Shown: positions 10,961-21,281 of the stretch, one piece after another
Layout: each line of letters begins with the position of its first letter
Position numbering within the stretch: the first letter of the stretch is position 1
From: Cyanobacteria bacterium K_Offshore_surface_m2_239
GTDB taxonomy: Bacteria > Cyanobacteriota > Cyanobacteriia > PCC-6307 > Cyanobiaceae
NCBI GenBank assembly: GCA_016882305.1
Contig: VGQX01000005.1
Span: 1-52,920 of the forward strand
Reading direction: 5' to 3'
Length of the DNA stretch: 52,920 bases
The notes under the pieces: generated by a model
Told to the model about the DNA's origin: nothing
Seen by the model: only the letters and a program-made list of their open reading frames with translations
Database searches by the model: none
Program-made: the position numbers and the translations under genes

Positions 10961-11308
10961 TCAGGGCAGGGCCGTGGTCACAACGGTGCTGAACGCGGCG
11001 GGATCCGCGATGGCCAGCTGGGCCAGCATCTTGCGATTGAGGCGGATGTCAGCCTTCTTCATCCCGCCGATCAGACGGCTGTAGGTGGTCTGGTTTTGCC
11101 GGGCTGCGGCATTGATCCGGGCAATCCAGAGGCGGCGGAAGTCACGCTTGCGCCGACGCCTGTCGCGATACGCATTGCACAGGGCCTTCATCACCCGCTG
11201 ATTGGCAGTGCGGAAGAGGCTGCCGCTGCCAGCGCGGAACCCCCTGGCCAGCCGAAGAATCTTGTTGCGGCGTTTGCGGGCGACGTTGCCTCTTTTGACG
11301 CGGGTCAT
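10961..11308 (-). CDS. rplT: 50S ribosomal protein L20
   Basis: [43 protein letters not shown]... Confidence 0.98.
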   Translation of the reverse strand: MTRVKRGNVARKRRNKILRLARGFRAGSGSLFRTANQRVMKALCNAYRDRRRRKRDFRRLWIARINAAARQNQTTYSRLIGGMKKADIRLNRKMLAQLAIADPAAFSTVVTTALP

Positions 11309-11371
11309 GGCTCAGTGAAGGGATGGAGTGTCGGTCGGAACGAAAAGGGCCGGCGGGGCGGCCCGGCTGGT

Positions 11372-11569
11372 TCAGGCGTAGGGAAGCATCAGGGCGACGT
11401 TGTCGCTGTCGCGTTCGTCCACCACGGCCATGGTGCCCAGGTAGCGCTTGCGCTTGGGGCTCTTGTGATCGAGGAGGTGGTTGCGGAAGGCCCGCCGACG
11501 CACAAACTTGCCGCTGCCGGTGGCCCGAAACCGCTTGGCGGCCGCTTTGCGGGTTTTCAGTTTCGGCAT
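11372..11569 (-). CDS. rpmI: 50S ribosomal protein L35
   Basis: [42 protein letters not shown]; upstream of rplT. Confidence 0.98.
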   Translation of the reverse strand: MPKLKTRKAAAKRFRATGSGKFVRRRAFRNHLLDHKSPKRKRYLGTMAVVDERDSDNVALMLPYA

Positions 11570-11635
11570 CTCAGCCTAACGCACACAAACAAGCAGAGTA
11601 CGACGCGACTTCCCCCCCTTCCAAGCCCTCCGCCC

Positions 11636-13225
11636 ATGCCCCCTCGAGTTCGCCCGCGCCGGAGCGCCGTCGCCGCCCCTTTCCCCAGGGTGTTGGCGAC
11701 CCCCTGGATTCTGGGGGCGACGCTTCTGCTCAACGGGGGCTGTCGCGCCGCTGACCAGGCCCCCCGTCTTCAGTGGCCCGTCGCCGCTCCCCCGCCGATT
11801 CAGGCCGGGAATCCGGTGATCTGGGTGGCCCTGGCGGCGCGCTTGGGGCCGTCGACGCCCTCAGCGGCCCAGGGAGCCGCCCCGTTGCGGCTGCGCGCCG
11901 CCAGTGGCTCCCTCACCCTCGAGGACGAGGCCGGGCAGCGGCTCAGCGCGCCGGAGGTCACCCTCCGCTGGCGCTGGGAGCCCCTGCCGCAGCCCTTCCT
12001 TGTGCGTCGCCGGGTGCTCGGCCCCTTCGCCAGCCACGAAAGCGCCGAAGCGGCGGCCCGACCCTGGGTCGAGGCCGGTCTCCAACCCGTGATTGCCAAG
12101 CCGGCCGACTGGGAGGTGTGGGCGCCCGCAGAGGCCGCCGATCCTCCGGGACGCTCCTCCCGGCTCCTGGAGCGCCGGGAGGAGCGTCGACTCGTCCTGG
12201 CGTCGGAGGGGCCCAAGGGCCCCCGGGTCTGGCGAGGACCGATGCGGCTGTTGGCGCCGGCTGGCCTGCGCTGGGGGACCGGAACCTTCCGCGGCCCCTT
12301 TCGCCTGCTCCCCGACGCCCACGGCGGTTGGAGCCTGGTGGAGGAAGCCCCCCTGGAGCGCTACCTGGAGGGGGTGGTGCCCCATGAGATCGGCGCCGGA
12401 TCGCCGCCGGAGGCTCTGGCGGTCCAGGCGGTTCTGGCGCGCACCTGGGCGGTGCGCAATCGCGATCGCTTCCGGGCGGATGGCTATCACCTGTGCGCCG
12501 ACACCCAGTGCCAGGTGTACAGCGATCCCGGCCAGGCGAGCACCCCCGTGCGTCAGGCCATCGCCAGCAGCCGCGGTCAGGTTCTCGTCGCGGCGGATCA
12601 GCCGATCCACGCCGTCTATCACGCCAGCAACGGCGGCGTGGCCGCCGGGCTGGAGGAGGCCTGGAACGTCGACCCCGTGCCCTATCTGCGGCCCTTCGCG
12701 GATGGGGATTCCGCTTTCGCGGCGCGGACGCCCCTCCCCGTGGAGGGGGCTGGCCTCGCGACGCTGCTGCGCCAGGGGACGGGGGCGTACGGGGCGGACC
12801 ACCCCCTGTTCCGCTGGCAGCGCGCGCTGACCGCCGGCGGGGTGGAGACCGCCCTTGGGGCCAGGGGGCTGTCGGTGGGCTCGCCCAAGAGCCTGAAGGT
12901 GGTGGAGCGGGGAGCCAGCGGGCGCGTGCTGGCTCTGGAGGTCGCGGGGGCGAAAGCGACGGTGGTGCTGCGGCGTGATTCCATTCGCCGCGCCCTGCGG
13001 GAGCTGCCGAGCACCCTCTTCACGATCTCCGCCTCCCAGCCGGGTGTCTGGCTCGTGCGGGGAGGCGGATTCGGCCATGGCGTCGGCCTGTCTCAGGCGG
13101 GCGCCATCGACCTCGCGCGCCGGGGCTGGACCATGCCGGCGATCCTGCGGCACTACTACCCAGGGGCGGAGCTGAAGCTCCTCGGGGCGCTGGGGCCCCA
13201 GCCTCCGTCGCCGCCCGCCTTCTGA
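11636..13225 (+). CDS. SpoIID/LytB domain-containing protein
   Basis: Within ORF 10943..13225; likely start MPPRVRPRRSAV at 11636; LERYLEGVVPHEIGAGSPPEALAVQAVLARTWAV...GYHLCADTQCQVY and GGGFGHGVGLSQAGAIDLAR. Confidence 0.9.
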   Translation: MPPRVRPRRSAVAAPFPRVLATPWILGATLLLNGGCRAADQAPRLQWPVAAPPPIQAGNPVIWVALAARLGPSTPSAAQGAAPLRLRAASGSLTLEDEAGQRLSAPEVTLRWRWEPLPQPFLVRRRVLGPFASHESAEAAARPWVEAGLQPVIAKPADWEVWAPAEAADPPGRSSRLLERREERRLVLASEGPKGPRVWRGPMRLLAPAGLRWGTGTFRGPFRLLPDAHGGWSLVEEAPLERYLEGVVPHEIGAGSPPEALAVQAVLARTWAVRNRDRFRADGYHLCADTQCQVYSDPGQASTPVRQAIASSRGQVLVAADQPIHAVYHASNGGVAAGLEEAWNVDPVPYLRPFADGDSAFAARTPLPVEGAGLATLLRQGTGAYGADHPLFRWQRALTAGGVETALGARGLSVGSPKSLKVVERGASGRVLALEVAGAKATVVLRRDSIRRALRELPSTLFTISASQPGVWLVRGGGFGHGVGLSQAGAIDLARRGWTMPAILRHYYPGAELKLLGALGPQPPSPPAF

Positions 13226-13278
13226 AGAGCGACGCGGGTGAAGAGCGACACCGGTGCGGAGTGACGCGGCATCGGCAA

Positions 13279-13318
13279 GGAAACGGCCCCGCTCGCGTGG
13301 GCCGGGTTTCCACGTTTT
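13279..13318 (+). terminator. Probable intrinsic terminator after the SpoIID-like gene
   Basis: GGAAACGGCCC - CGCTCGCGT region - GGGCC(GG)GTTTCC stem (2-nt bulge) followed by ACGTTTT. Confidence 0.6.
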
Positions 13319-13344
13319 AAGCTGCCGTCAGCATTGGACGACCT

Positions 13345-14766
13345 ATGGGCGGCGATAGCGCAAATCATCGCCGCCCCAAGGCTGCTCTCGTCCTGTTGGC
13401 TTGTTTGATCGCTGGAGCCTTTCCCCACTGGCTGGCTCCGGCGGCTCGTGTGGTTCCTGGCCTGGGCCTCGCGGCTCTGCTGGCGGGGCACGTGGGCCGG
13501 GTGATTTTTTTCCGACCCGAGTCCTCACCTGCGTTGGAGTCCGCGGCCCCGGGCTTCTCGGAAGCCGTTGATCTCTCCCCAGGGGCGCCCTCCGGCCGGC
13601 CCGCCGTCGACGTGGTGGTGGCGGCCCGGGATGAGGAGGCCGTGATCGGCTCTCTCGTGGAGCGGGTCCTGCGGCTCCGTTGGCCCGCCGATCAACTGAG
13701 GCTGTGGGTGGTGGATGACGGGAGTGAGGACCGCACCCCCCAACGCCTGGCCGACCTGCGGGACCGTCATCCGCAGCTGAGGGTGCTGCGGCGCGAACGG
13801 AATTCAGGCGGCGGGAAGTCGGGTGCGCTCAACGCGGTGCTCGCTGAATTGCGGGGGCGGTGGATGTTGGTGCTCGATGCGGACGCGGACCTGCCCGCTG
13901 ATTTGTTGGAGCGGGTGATCCCCTATGCCGAGATCGGAGGCTGGGGGGCGGTGCAGCTGCGCAAAGCCGAAACCAACGGAGCCCTGAACTGGCTCACCCG
14001 TGCCCAGGCGATGGAGATGGCCTTTGACGCGGATATCCAGGAGGCGAGGCTGGCTCGGGGCGGGGTCGCGGAACTGCGCGGCAATGGCCAGCTGTTGCGA
14101 CGGGACGCGGTTCAGGCCGCCGGTGGGTTCAATGAGGCCACGATCACCGATGACCTCGATCTGAGTTTCCGGTTTTTATTGGCTGGCCTGCCGATTGGCG
14201 TGCTCTGGAATCCGCCGGTGAGCGAGGAGGCTGTGACGACCATCCCCGCCCTCTGGCGCCAGCGTCAGCGCTGGGCGGAAGGGGGCTTTCAGCGTTATCT
14301 CGATTACAGCGATCAGCTGTTGTCGGATCGCCTCACCTCGTCCCAGCGATGGGATCTTGGCGCCTTCCTCATTCTTCAGTATCTGCTGCCTGTGATGGTG
14401 GTCGCCGACCTTGTCGCGGCCCTGCTCACCAAAACGCTGCCGGCGTTGTGGCCCTTCCCGCTGATCATGCTCACCGTCTCCGGTTTTTCCATCACCAGCG
14501 GCTGCAGACGACGCGGGGAGGGACCAGAGCTGCCGCCGCCGACCCACGCTAATGTCTTGTTGACCGTTATTTATCTTCTTCACTGGTTCGCCGTGATTCC
14601 CTGGGTGATGCTGAAGATGGCGCTGTTGCCGAAAAGTCTTGTCTGGCAGAAAACAAATCATGCCGGCGTGGCTAGCGGTTCGGGATCGTCCATTCCCGTT
14701 TGCTCAGATCTTGTGATCACGCCAACTGGACAAGCCCTCGATCTGGATGATGACATTGTGATCTGA
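13345..14766 (+). CDS. Glycosyltransferase family 2, membrane-bound
   Basis: VDVVVAARDEEAVIGSLVERVL, LWVVDDGSEDRTPQRL, LDADADLP, ITDDLDLSFR, QRQRWAEGG (QxxRW); C-terminal TM segments. Confidence 0.9.
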   Translation: MGGDSANHRRPKAALVLLACLIAGAFPHWLAPAARVVPGLGLAALLAGHVGRVIFFRPESSPALESAAPGFSEAVDLSPGAPSGRPAVDVVVAARDEEAVIGSLVERVLRLRWPADQLRLWVVDDGSEDRTPQRLADLRDRHPQLRVLRRERNSGGGKSGALNAVLAELRGRWMLVLDADADLPADLLERVIPYAEIGGWGAVQLRKAETNGALNWLTRAQAMEMAFDADIQEARLARGGVAELRGNGQLLRRDAVQAAGGFNEATITDDLDLSFRFLLAGLPIGVLWNPPVSEEAVTTIPALWRQRQRWAEGGFQRYLDYSDQLLSDRLTSSQRWDLGAFLILQYLLPVMVVADLVAALLTKTLPALWPFPLIMLTVSGFSITSGCRRRGEGPELPPPTHANVLLTVIYLLHWFAVIPWVMLKMALLPKSLVWQKTNHAGVASGSGSSIPVCSDLVITPTGQALDLDDDIVI

Positions 14767-14966
14767 ATGCGCAGGGAACGAATAGGAGCGATCCTTTTCC
14801 CCCTATGTGATGAGAGTGATGGTTGCCGATCGACACAAGATGACCCGTTAGCGGATTGTCAAATCATGCCTTGTTTGAAGCTAGCCGGTTTCTTTCGAGA
14901 CGAGCCATCCGCGTGGATCATCCAGAATGGGGCCCTTGGACCCCCCTCTTTGCTTTGCAGACGACG

Positions 14967-15890
14967 ATGAAACGTTCCGCTCAACCTCTAATCTCTGTCA
15001 TCATTCCAGTTCTCAATAGTCGTGAAGTCATTGAAACGGCTATCAACTCGCTTGCTGTTCAGACGTTTCGCGGTTTTGAAGTCATTTTGTCGGACGGCGG
15101 CTCCGTGGATTGCACGGTTGAATATGCCTTGAAAACACTGGCCTTGCATTGTATTGAAGCGTCGGCGATTGTTGCCAAAGGTTCATCAATTTATGGAGCC
15201 ATTAATCACGCTGTTCGTTTGGCCCGAGGACAATGGGTGTATGTCCTGGGTTCTGATGATACGCTTTACACTCCAACTGTTTTCGATGAGGTTAGCCGAC
15301 GTCTGGTTGTTACGTCTGCTGATGTTGTTTATGGCGATGCCTGGTTTGAGGCCAACGGTGGCTTTGTCTATGGAGGACCCTTTTGGCTGAATCGGTTGGC
15401 TGCCCTCAATATTTGTCATCAGGCCATCTTTTATCGCGCCAGTCGAATCGCGCAAGTTGCGCTCACGTATTATGAAAAATATGAATTGCTTGCTGATTGG
15501 GATTATAATCTCAAGTTGTTTTCCTGTTGCCGCTTTGAGCATATGCCATTGTTGATCAGCCGCTTTTCTTGTACGGGGCGATCTTCTACCAGGACCGATG
15601 AAAGGTTTGAGGCGGACCGCTATGCGAACATCGTCAAGTACTTTGGTTGGAGAGCTTACTTTCTCCTGAGTCCTGATTGGTTGTCCCGGGGGGTGGCGCC
15701 ACGACCTTCCCGACTCAACACGATCGGTCTCGCAATGAATCGCCTGGTTTATAAGATCTCCAGAACTATCTCGCCTGAACGTCAATCTCTTAATTTACGT
15801 CAGCTAGTCTTTGCCGGATCGCAGCTTCCCTTGAACCTTCATCCGCAGGGAACGCAACCCCAACGTCCACCAAAGCCTATGGGGGCGTGA
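14967..15890 (+). CDS. Glycosyltransferase family 2 (WcaA-like)
   Basis: MKRSAQPLISVIIPVLNSREVIETAINSLAVQTFRGFEVILSDGGSVDCT, GSDDTLY; in-frame ATG at 14967. Confidence 0.9.
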   Translation: MKRSAQPLISVIIPVLNSREVIETAINSLAVQTFRGFEVILSDGGSVDCTVEYALKTLALHCIEASAIVAKGSSIYGAINHAVRLARGQWVYVLGSDDTLYTPTVFDEVSRRLVVTSADVVYGDAWFEANGGFVYGGPFWLNRLAALNICHQAIFYRASRIAQVALTYYEKYELLADWDYNLKLFSCCRFEHMPLLISRFSCTGRSSTRTDERFEADRYANIVKYFGWRAYFLLSPDWLSRGVAPRPSRLNTIGLAMNRLVYKISRTISPERQSLNLRQLVFAGSQLPLNLHPQGTQPQRPPKPMGA

Positions 15891-16831
15891 AGTTCGTAAA
15901 GTAAGCGATAGGCTTTTCTGTGGATCCACCAGTTCCTGGCGGAGGCTGGCTCAAGGCCGATGGAAAACCATAGACGCGCTAGATGCTCCCTTGCCAACGT
16001 GAGGTTGCCTGGCTCCCTCCAGGCCTGCGTTGTTTCTAGGATCCAAGAGGTGATACTGCAGCATTCGTCAAGATAATTGTCGCGTTGAGAACGGCGAACC
16101 GTGTTGGCGTGAAATCTATAGTAATTAAGCGGTTTTGCTGCATAGGCAAGCGAATGTTCTCGCATGATACTTACCCAGAGGATAAGGTCTCCACCGAGCT
16201 TGTAATCAGGCTTGAGAAGATAGGGGCTTGTATAATGTTGACGTTGAAAAACAACCGCACTTGCATTGGGGATGATATTTTTTATTGCCGTAAAGCTGAG
16301 GGCAAAGTAAGTTCCGTCAACGCAAAAATCATGCCTCCAAAGATGACTGCTAATGTGGTCGGTCCATCCCTTGAGTTGGGCTGTGACTGCCGAATTTTCA
16401 TTGATGCTAAATGATTGGCAATAAGCCATGGCGGTAGCTGGATCTTCCAGTTTTGCCACCAACGTTTCCAGGAAGTCTGGCGCCGCCACATCGTCTGATT
16501 CGGCGATCCTAATCAGTTCACCTCTGGCCAGGCTAATGCCTCGATCCCATTGCGCAAATGTCGAGCCAGAGTTGACTGGGTTGATCACCAGTTGATAAGG
16601 ATAATCGCGGAGATGGCTTTTAATGACTTCGACGGAGTTGTCGGATGAGCAGTCATCTAATATGATGAGCTCGAAGTCCTGATACGTTTGTCCAATCACC
16701 GACTCCAACCTTTCTTTGAGGTAGAGAGAGTGGTTGTAATTTGGAATGATAACACTGACCTTCGGCACCATGTCTGCCTTTTCTCCAGTGGCTTGCATTG
16801 TTGTACGAGAGCATGCTTTTGTGTTGATCAT
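15839..16831 (-). CDS. Glycosyltransferase family 2
   Basis: VPKVSVIIPNYNHSLYLKERLESVIGQTYQDFELIILDDCSSDNSVEVI, ESDDV. Confidence 0.92.
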   Translation of the reverse strand: MINTKACSRTTMQATGEKADMVPKVSVIIPNYNHSLYLKERLESVIGQTYQDFELIILDDCSSDNSVEVIKSHLRDYPYQLVINPVNSGSTFAQWDRGISLARGELIRIAESDDVAAPDFLETLVAKLEDPATAMAYCQSFSINENSAVTAQLKGWTDHISSHLWRHDFCVDGTYFALSFTAIKNIIPNASAVVFQRQHYTSPYLLKPDYKLGGDLILWVSIMREHSLAYAAKPLNYYRFHANTVRRSQRDNYLDECCSITSWILETTQAWREPGNLTLAREHLARLWFSIGLEPASARNWWIHRKAYRLLYELHAPIGFGGRWGCVPCG

Positions 16832-16953
16832 CTGGAGCGTTGCTCGCGTGGAGCCTAAGACCTAATCGATGGAATGGGTTCATCCCTTGAGAAAATAGTA
16901 TCAGGGATTTCTCGATACCTGGGTCCTCTGGTCACGATGGATTCGTTCTCATC

Positions 16954-16995
16954 GCGCCCGCAGCGATGCACCCGCAGCGAGGCACCCGCAGCAAG
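16954..16995. repeat. Three 14-bp tandem units (GCRCCCGCAGCRAK type)
   Basis: gcgcccgcagcgat / gcacccgcagcgag / gcacccgcagcaag followed by a partial gcacc. Confidence 0.8.
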
Positions 16996-17041
16996 GCACC
17001 AGGGTCGCCGCTTGTGTTCTCCGCCGATCCCAGAGGATCCT

Positions 17042-17092
17042 GCCCCCACGGCCATCCCCTGCCGCACAAACCCTTGGGATGGCCGTGGGGGC
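17042..17092. repeat. Perfect 17-bp inverted repeat with 17-nt loop
   Basis: GCCCCCACGGCCATCCC (17042-17058) and its exact reverse complement GGGATGGCCGTGGGGGC (17076-17092). Confidence 0.9.
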
Positions 17093-17188
17093 GGCCAGAC
17101 CTGTTCAACCTCGCCTCAGGGCATTCGCGCTTGGGCAGGACACCAAAGGAATGCGATCAGACTAAGGGCTGATCGCTGTGCTTGACGA

Positions 17189-19111
17189 TTATTCTTTATT
17201 GCCCTCCATATCAACAACTTGTCCGTTGAAGAAATCAGCCAGCAGCAGCGTTGATTCCTCTAATAAACGGGCCTCCGCTTGCGTTTGCGTCTTCTCTGGA
17301 ATTGCCCCATTGACATTCGCTTCAATCTGGCCCTCAGGGCCAGGGGCGGGCAGGGGGGCCTCTGTGGCCAGCGGCTCTTGCTGCTTGGGTTTGGGGGCGC
17401 CTTGGACTTCCCGGAAGGCAATGCTTGCCTCCGGACTCTTGTCGAGCTCGTCCAGAGGGGGAGGCTCTGCTGGACCAACCGCCTGTGGTCTATCGCTGGC
17501 GGTGGCGGTGGCGGTCGCAGGGAGTGCGGAGGCGGGAGGGATGGGCGGAACTGGGGGTGCAGGGCTTGACGCCATCGCATCGCGGACCGCGCCATCGGAG
17601 TGCTCGTCGCGGTCGCTGGCTTCGAGCGTGACCTGCCGAGGGCTGCCGAGAGCCGCCTCCATCGCCTTTTCAAGCAGGGGCAGCCGGCTTTGCACCATGG
17701 TGATCCAGGTGCTGGCCACCCTCACCACAGCGCGCCGCTCATCCAGCCGCTTCAACCTGGCCTGTTGTGAGAGCAACATCCGCGTCGAGGGAAGCTGAAG
17801 CCCGGCCAGGATCCGCTGCCAAAGCTCGTCCAGTCCCGGCGTCGCCTCCGCCTGCGAGATCGCTGGAGCCGGTTGAGCCGGAGCCTGGGTCCTGGTCGCT
17901 GCGGGAGGCGTGGACCTCCGCGGCTGCGCGGGAGGGCTGGACTCGGCAGGGCTGGGGGGCTTGCTGGCGAGCGGTGCCGCCGCCGCCCTCGCCGGTGATG
18001 GGGGCGTGACTTCCGCCAGAAGCCCGAGCAGGATGACCTCCAGCCAAAGCCTGGGTTGAACGCTGTGGCGCAAGTGCTGCTCGCTTCCCTTCAAGGCGGC
18101 ATGCCACTGAATCAGCCGGTCTTGGCCGATTTTCCCGGCCAGAGGGGCCAGTTCGCCGCGCAATGGCGGAGACACGCTGGTCAGCTCCAACCGTTCCGGC
18201 GCCACTCCAGCCAGGAGCAGATCCCGCAACAGGGCAACAAACCCTTGAAGCACGGCGTTGGGGTCCCGACCGCGATTCAGCAGATGCCGTGAGGTTTCCA
18301 CCACGCCAAGAGGGTCGCCAGCGGCCATGGCTTGCGTCAAGGAGAGCAATTCTTCTTCCGGAACCGCGCCGATGAGGTCCCAGACGGCATAGGCTTCGAT
18401 GGGAGGCGGCAGCAGGCTGAGTTGGTCCAGAAGGCTCTCCGCGTCCCGCAGGCCGCCCTGTGCTCGCTGAGCCACGAGGTGCAGGGCCTCGGGGGTGATG
18501 GCGATCTGTTCCTGGTCCGCGATCCAGGACAGGTGGTTTTCCAGCGCCTCCAACGGGATGCGACGAAAATCGAAGCGCTGACAGCGAGACAGGATGGTGG
18601 GAAGCACCCGCTGGGGATCGGTGGTGGCCAACACGAACACCACCTGGGGTGGGGGTTCCTCCAGGGTTTTCAACAGGGCGTTGAACGCCGCGGTGGACAA
18701 CATGTGACATTCGTCCACCACATAGACCTTCCAGCGGGCCTGCACCGGTGCGAAGCGGGATCGTTCGATCAGCTCGCGGATGTTGTCCACCCCTGTGTTG
18801 GAGGCGGCATCGATCTCGATCACATCGAGGGCATTGCCTGCTGTGATCGAGAGGCAGAGCTCACAGCGACCACAGGGCTCGGCTGTGGGGCCGTCGCTGG
18901 TGACGCAGTTGAGCGATCGCGCCAAGATGCGGGCACTGGAGGTCTTTCCCGTGCCCCTGGGGCCACAAAACAGATAAGCGGGAGCGATGCGTCCCGTCTT
19001 CAGCGCATTGGCGAGGGTGGCCGCGATCGTTTCCTGGCCGACCAGTTCGGACAGGCGCTGGGGGCGATATTTGTGGTGGAGTGGCTGGTAGACCTGGTCC
19101 ATGGACGCCAT
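17189..19111 (-). CDS. dnaX: DNA polymerase III subunit gamma/tau
   Basis: YQPLHHKYRPQRLSELVGQETIAATLANALKTGRIAPAYLFCGPRGTGKTSSARILARSLNC, DECHMLSTAAFNALLKTLEEPP; probable start MASMDQVYQ at 19111. Confidence 0.97.
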   Translation of the reverse strand: MASMDQVYQPLHHKYRPQRLSELVGQETIAATLANALKTGRIAPAYLFCGPRGTGKTSSARILARSLNCVTSDGPTAEPCGRCELCLSITAGNALDVIEIDAASNTGVDNIRELIERSRFAPVQARWKVYVVDECHMLSTAAFNALLKTLEEPPPQVVFVLATTDPQRVLPTILSRCQRFDFRRIPLEALENHLSWIADQEQIAITPEALHLVAQRAQGGLRDAESLLDQLSLLPPPIEAYAVWDLIGAVPEEELLSLTQAMAAGDPLGVVETSRHLLNRGRDPNAVLQGFVALLRDLLLAGVAPERLELTSVSPPLRGELAPLAGKIGQDRLIQWHAALKGSEQHLRHSVQPRLWLEVILLGLLAEVTPPSPARAAAAPLASKPPSPAESSPPAQPRRSTPPAATRTQAPAQPAPAISQAEATPGLDELWQRILAGLQLPSTRMLLSQQARLKRLDERRAVVRVASTWITMVQSRLPLLEKAMEAALGSPRQVTLEASDRDEHSDGAVRDAMASSPAPPVPPIPPASALPATATATASDRPQAVGPAEPPPLDELDKSPEASIAFREVQGAPKPKQQEPLATEAPLPAPGPEGQIEANVNGAIPEKTQTQAEARLLEESTLLLADFFNGQVVDMEGNKE

Positions 19112-19856
19112 TCTGGCCCATGGTCCAGGATGCGGTGGCGCAGGCGGGTGGTTGTCATAGCGTGCAAGCGAAGTCGCTGGAAAAATTGGCCCAAGCAGAA
19201 TTCGACATTCATCAGACCAAGTCTTCGGTTTTTTTGGTGACAATCTGCCTGAGTTTCTGTGTCATCAAGATCTCAGCAAAATCTATTTGATCTTGACAGT
19301 CCTGGCGCTATATGAAATCATTTTTCACATGTGAATCTCGACCAGGCTGGCATGCGCTGCGAGAGCTCCATACCAAAAACATCGATGCTCAACGTGAGCA
19401 ACCCTTAATGTCCAGCGGCATTCTGCATGGTTCTTCTGGCTTAAGCTTGGAGAATAAGTTTTATTCAATTCATGAATCAGCTGCCAGGTTGTCGACATTG
19501 CTTGCTGATGAACCTCGAGAACAGACTGCGACTTCTTTTCGACGATCTTCCCTTCAGGATATTGCATCAAAATAAAAATCATCTGGTAGCAAATGAGCTA
19601 ATGCTTTGGTTGTTGACCCATCCAGCAAACGCAGTTATTTGGGTGTTCTGAAGAACTTTGCAAGATGAAATGTATTGTAGCAAAAGTGAATTAGTCATGG
19701 CAGTTTTTTCAGAAATTTATAATGCGTGCTAATTTAAGCTTTTTCGTAGACCTTGTCTTCCTGTAGCGAAGATCAATCTCCCAAAAACTGGAAGACTTCT
19801 CAGCTTTTGGGAGGACAAGTTATGCATTGAGAGGAACACTCATGTGAAAAGAACAT

Positions 19857-20771
19857 TCATGGTGAATTTTTCCGCAGCTTTTGTTTGAGCCAAAACTTTG
19901 TATAGGCCAAAAGAAGGTCTGAACGGTTGTGAAAGCGAAAGAACTCAATCCAGTCTCCAATGATTCGTGCTTGTGATGCGCGACTTCTTGGAAGAGTCGT
20001 CCACGGAGAATCAAGGTAGATTGGTGCCCTTGCTGGTACGTTCGTGATGTCTTTCGGGTGTGGGAGAGAGGCAAAGGAAAGATGGGAAAAATAGTGTGGA
20101 AAGCGATCTTTTCGTAAGAACGTTACTTCCAAAAGCCTTGGAACATTTGTCCCTAGAACTTTTGGCGGGTACATGCCCAAGGCAATATTAGGATGGGCAT
20201 GAACACAGACGAAATTTTTATCTAGTTTTTGCAGAAGCGGTCTCATGACTTGGTGAAAGACTCGTGGTCGAGTGAAGCCAACAGCAACTCGATGCAATTC
20301 AAGGATGATGATACGAAACTTTTTAAGCTGCGAATCGTCGGTGGCTAGCAGATTTCTGTATTCAGCCCCTTCGATATCCATTTGCAGCATTTGATTATCG
20401 CTGTCGGCCGGAAGCGCTGAGATCCATTGGCTGATCGATAGGCTGTCATGGCCAGAATCTGTGTCAAGCCATTTTTTCGTGAACGTCTGCATGCCGTCGA
20501 TGATGGGAGTAGAGAACTTGTCTGCATCACTGCTTGCATCAACCAAATCGCTGTGAATTCTGTGAGATTGTGCCAATTCATCCTCGAGAAACTTGAAGTT
20601 GTTGACGCCTGGAGAAAGACATCTGCTGATACCCTTAAGGTCATCCGGCACGAGGTAAGCACCATCGCCAGAGCCTCCTGTTCTAATCAAAGGATAGGGA
20701 GAAATCTTTGGAATTAGTATCTGTAGGGCCGAAAGGGCTTCTTCTGGGGTGATTGGCCTGGTGTCATCCAA
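19857..20771 (-). CDS. FkbM-family methyltransferase domain protein
   Basis: YPLIRTGGSGDGAYLVPDDLKGISRCLSPGVNNFKFLEDELA...NQMLQMDIEGAEYRNLL...FRIIILELHRV. Confidence 0.75.
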   Translation of the reverse strand: MDDTRPITPEEALSALQILIPKISPYPLIRTGGSGDGAYLVPDDLKGISRCLSPGVNNFKFLEDELAQSHRIHSDLVDASSDADKFSTPIIDGMQTFTKKWLDTDSGHDSLSISQWISALPADSDNQMLQMDIEGAEYRNLLATDDSQLKKFRIIILELHRVAVGFTRPRVFHQVMRPLLQKLDKNFVCVHAHPNIALGMYPPKVLGTNVPRLLEVTFLRKDRFPHYFSHLSFASLPHPKDITNVPARAPIYLDSPWTTLPRSRASQARIIGDWIEFFRFHNRSDLLLAYTKFWLKQKLRKNSP

Positions 20772-21281
20772 TGAATTCTTCTTTAGATCAATGCCAAAAA
20801 AACTGAGCCATGTCGCTAGCTATGATTTGACTGCCATAATCAATAGTAGCTGATGTTGGAGGAATTTTTGTGCCCGTCGGGAACAGTCTGGCCGCAGGCA
20901 CCTGGTCGCACGTGAAAACAATATTTCATCTTACTATGCTGGAAAAATGTCTTCAGTCATGAGCTAACACTGAATAGCAAAGTTCGCTTGTCCTGCCCTT
21001 CTCGCTTTGCATTTGCTGCTCAATGCTCAGCTGCTGCATGGCAGCTGGAGTGTTCTCAGGATCGCTATATGTTCATTGGGGTGGTTGGGAATGCATTTGC
21101 CCATTAGTGCCTTCAGACACCTCAATGGATCTACAAGCCTTGTGTCTTCCCTTGTGATGAAGTCCAACCCCGCTGTCGTACCCGGAACAACTCCTAAGAC
21201 CTTCCTCGACAATCAGGGGACAGAAAACCAGTCATGCAGTATGATTCCTGAAATCTTGTGTGTCATTGAAACAATGACAAA

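Noticed and set aside
17042-17092. dnaX intrinsic terminator
   Set aside because: No U-tract follows the hairpin on the minus strand; kept as an unexplained inverted repeat.
17189-19111. DnaX split intein, known in some cyanobacteria
   Set aside because: Reading frame is continuous through the P-loop and DECHMLSTAAFNALLKTLEEPP with no intein insertion.
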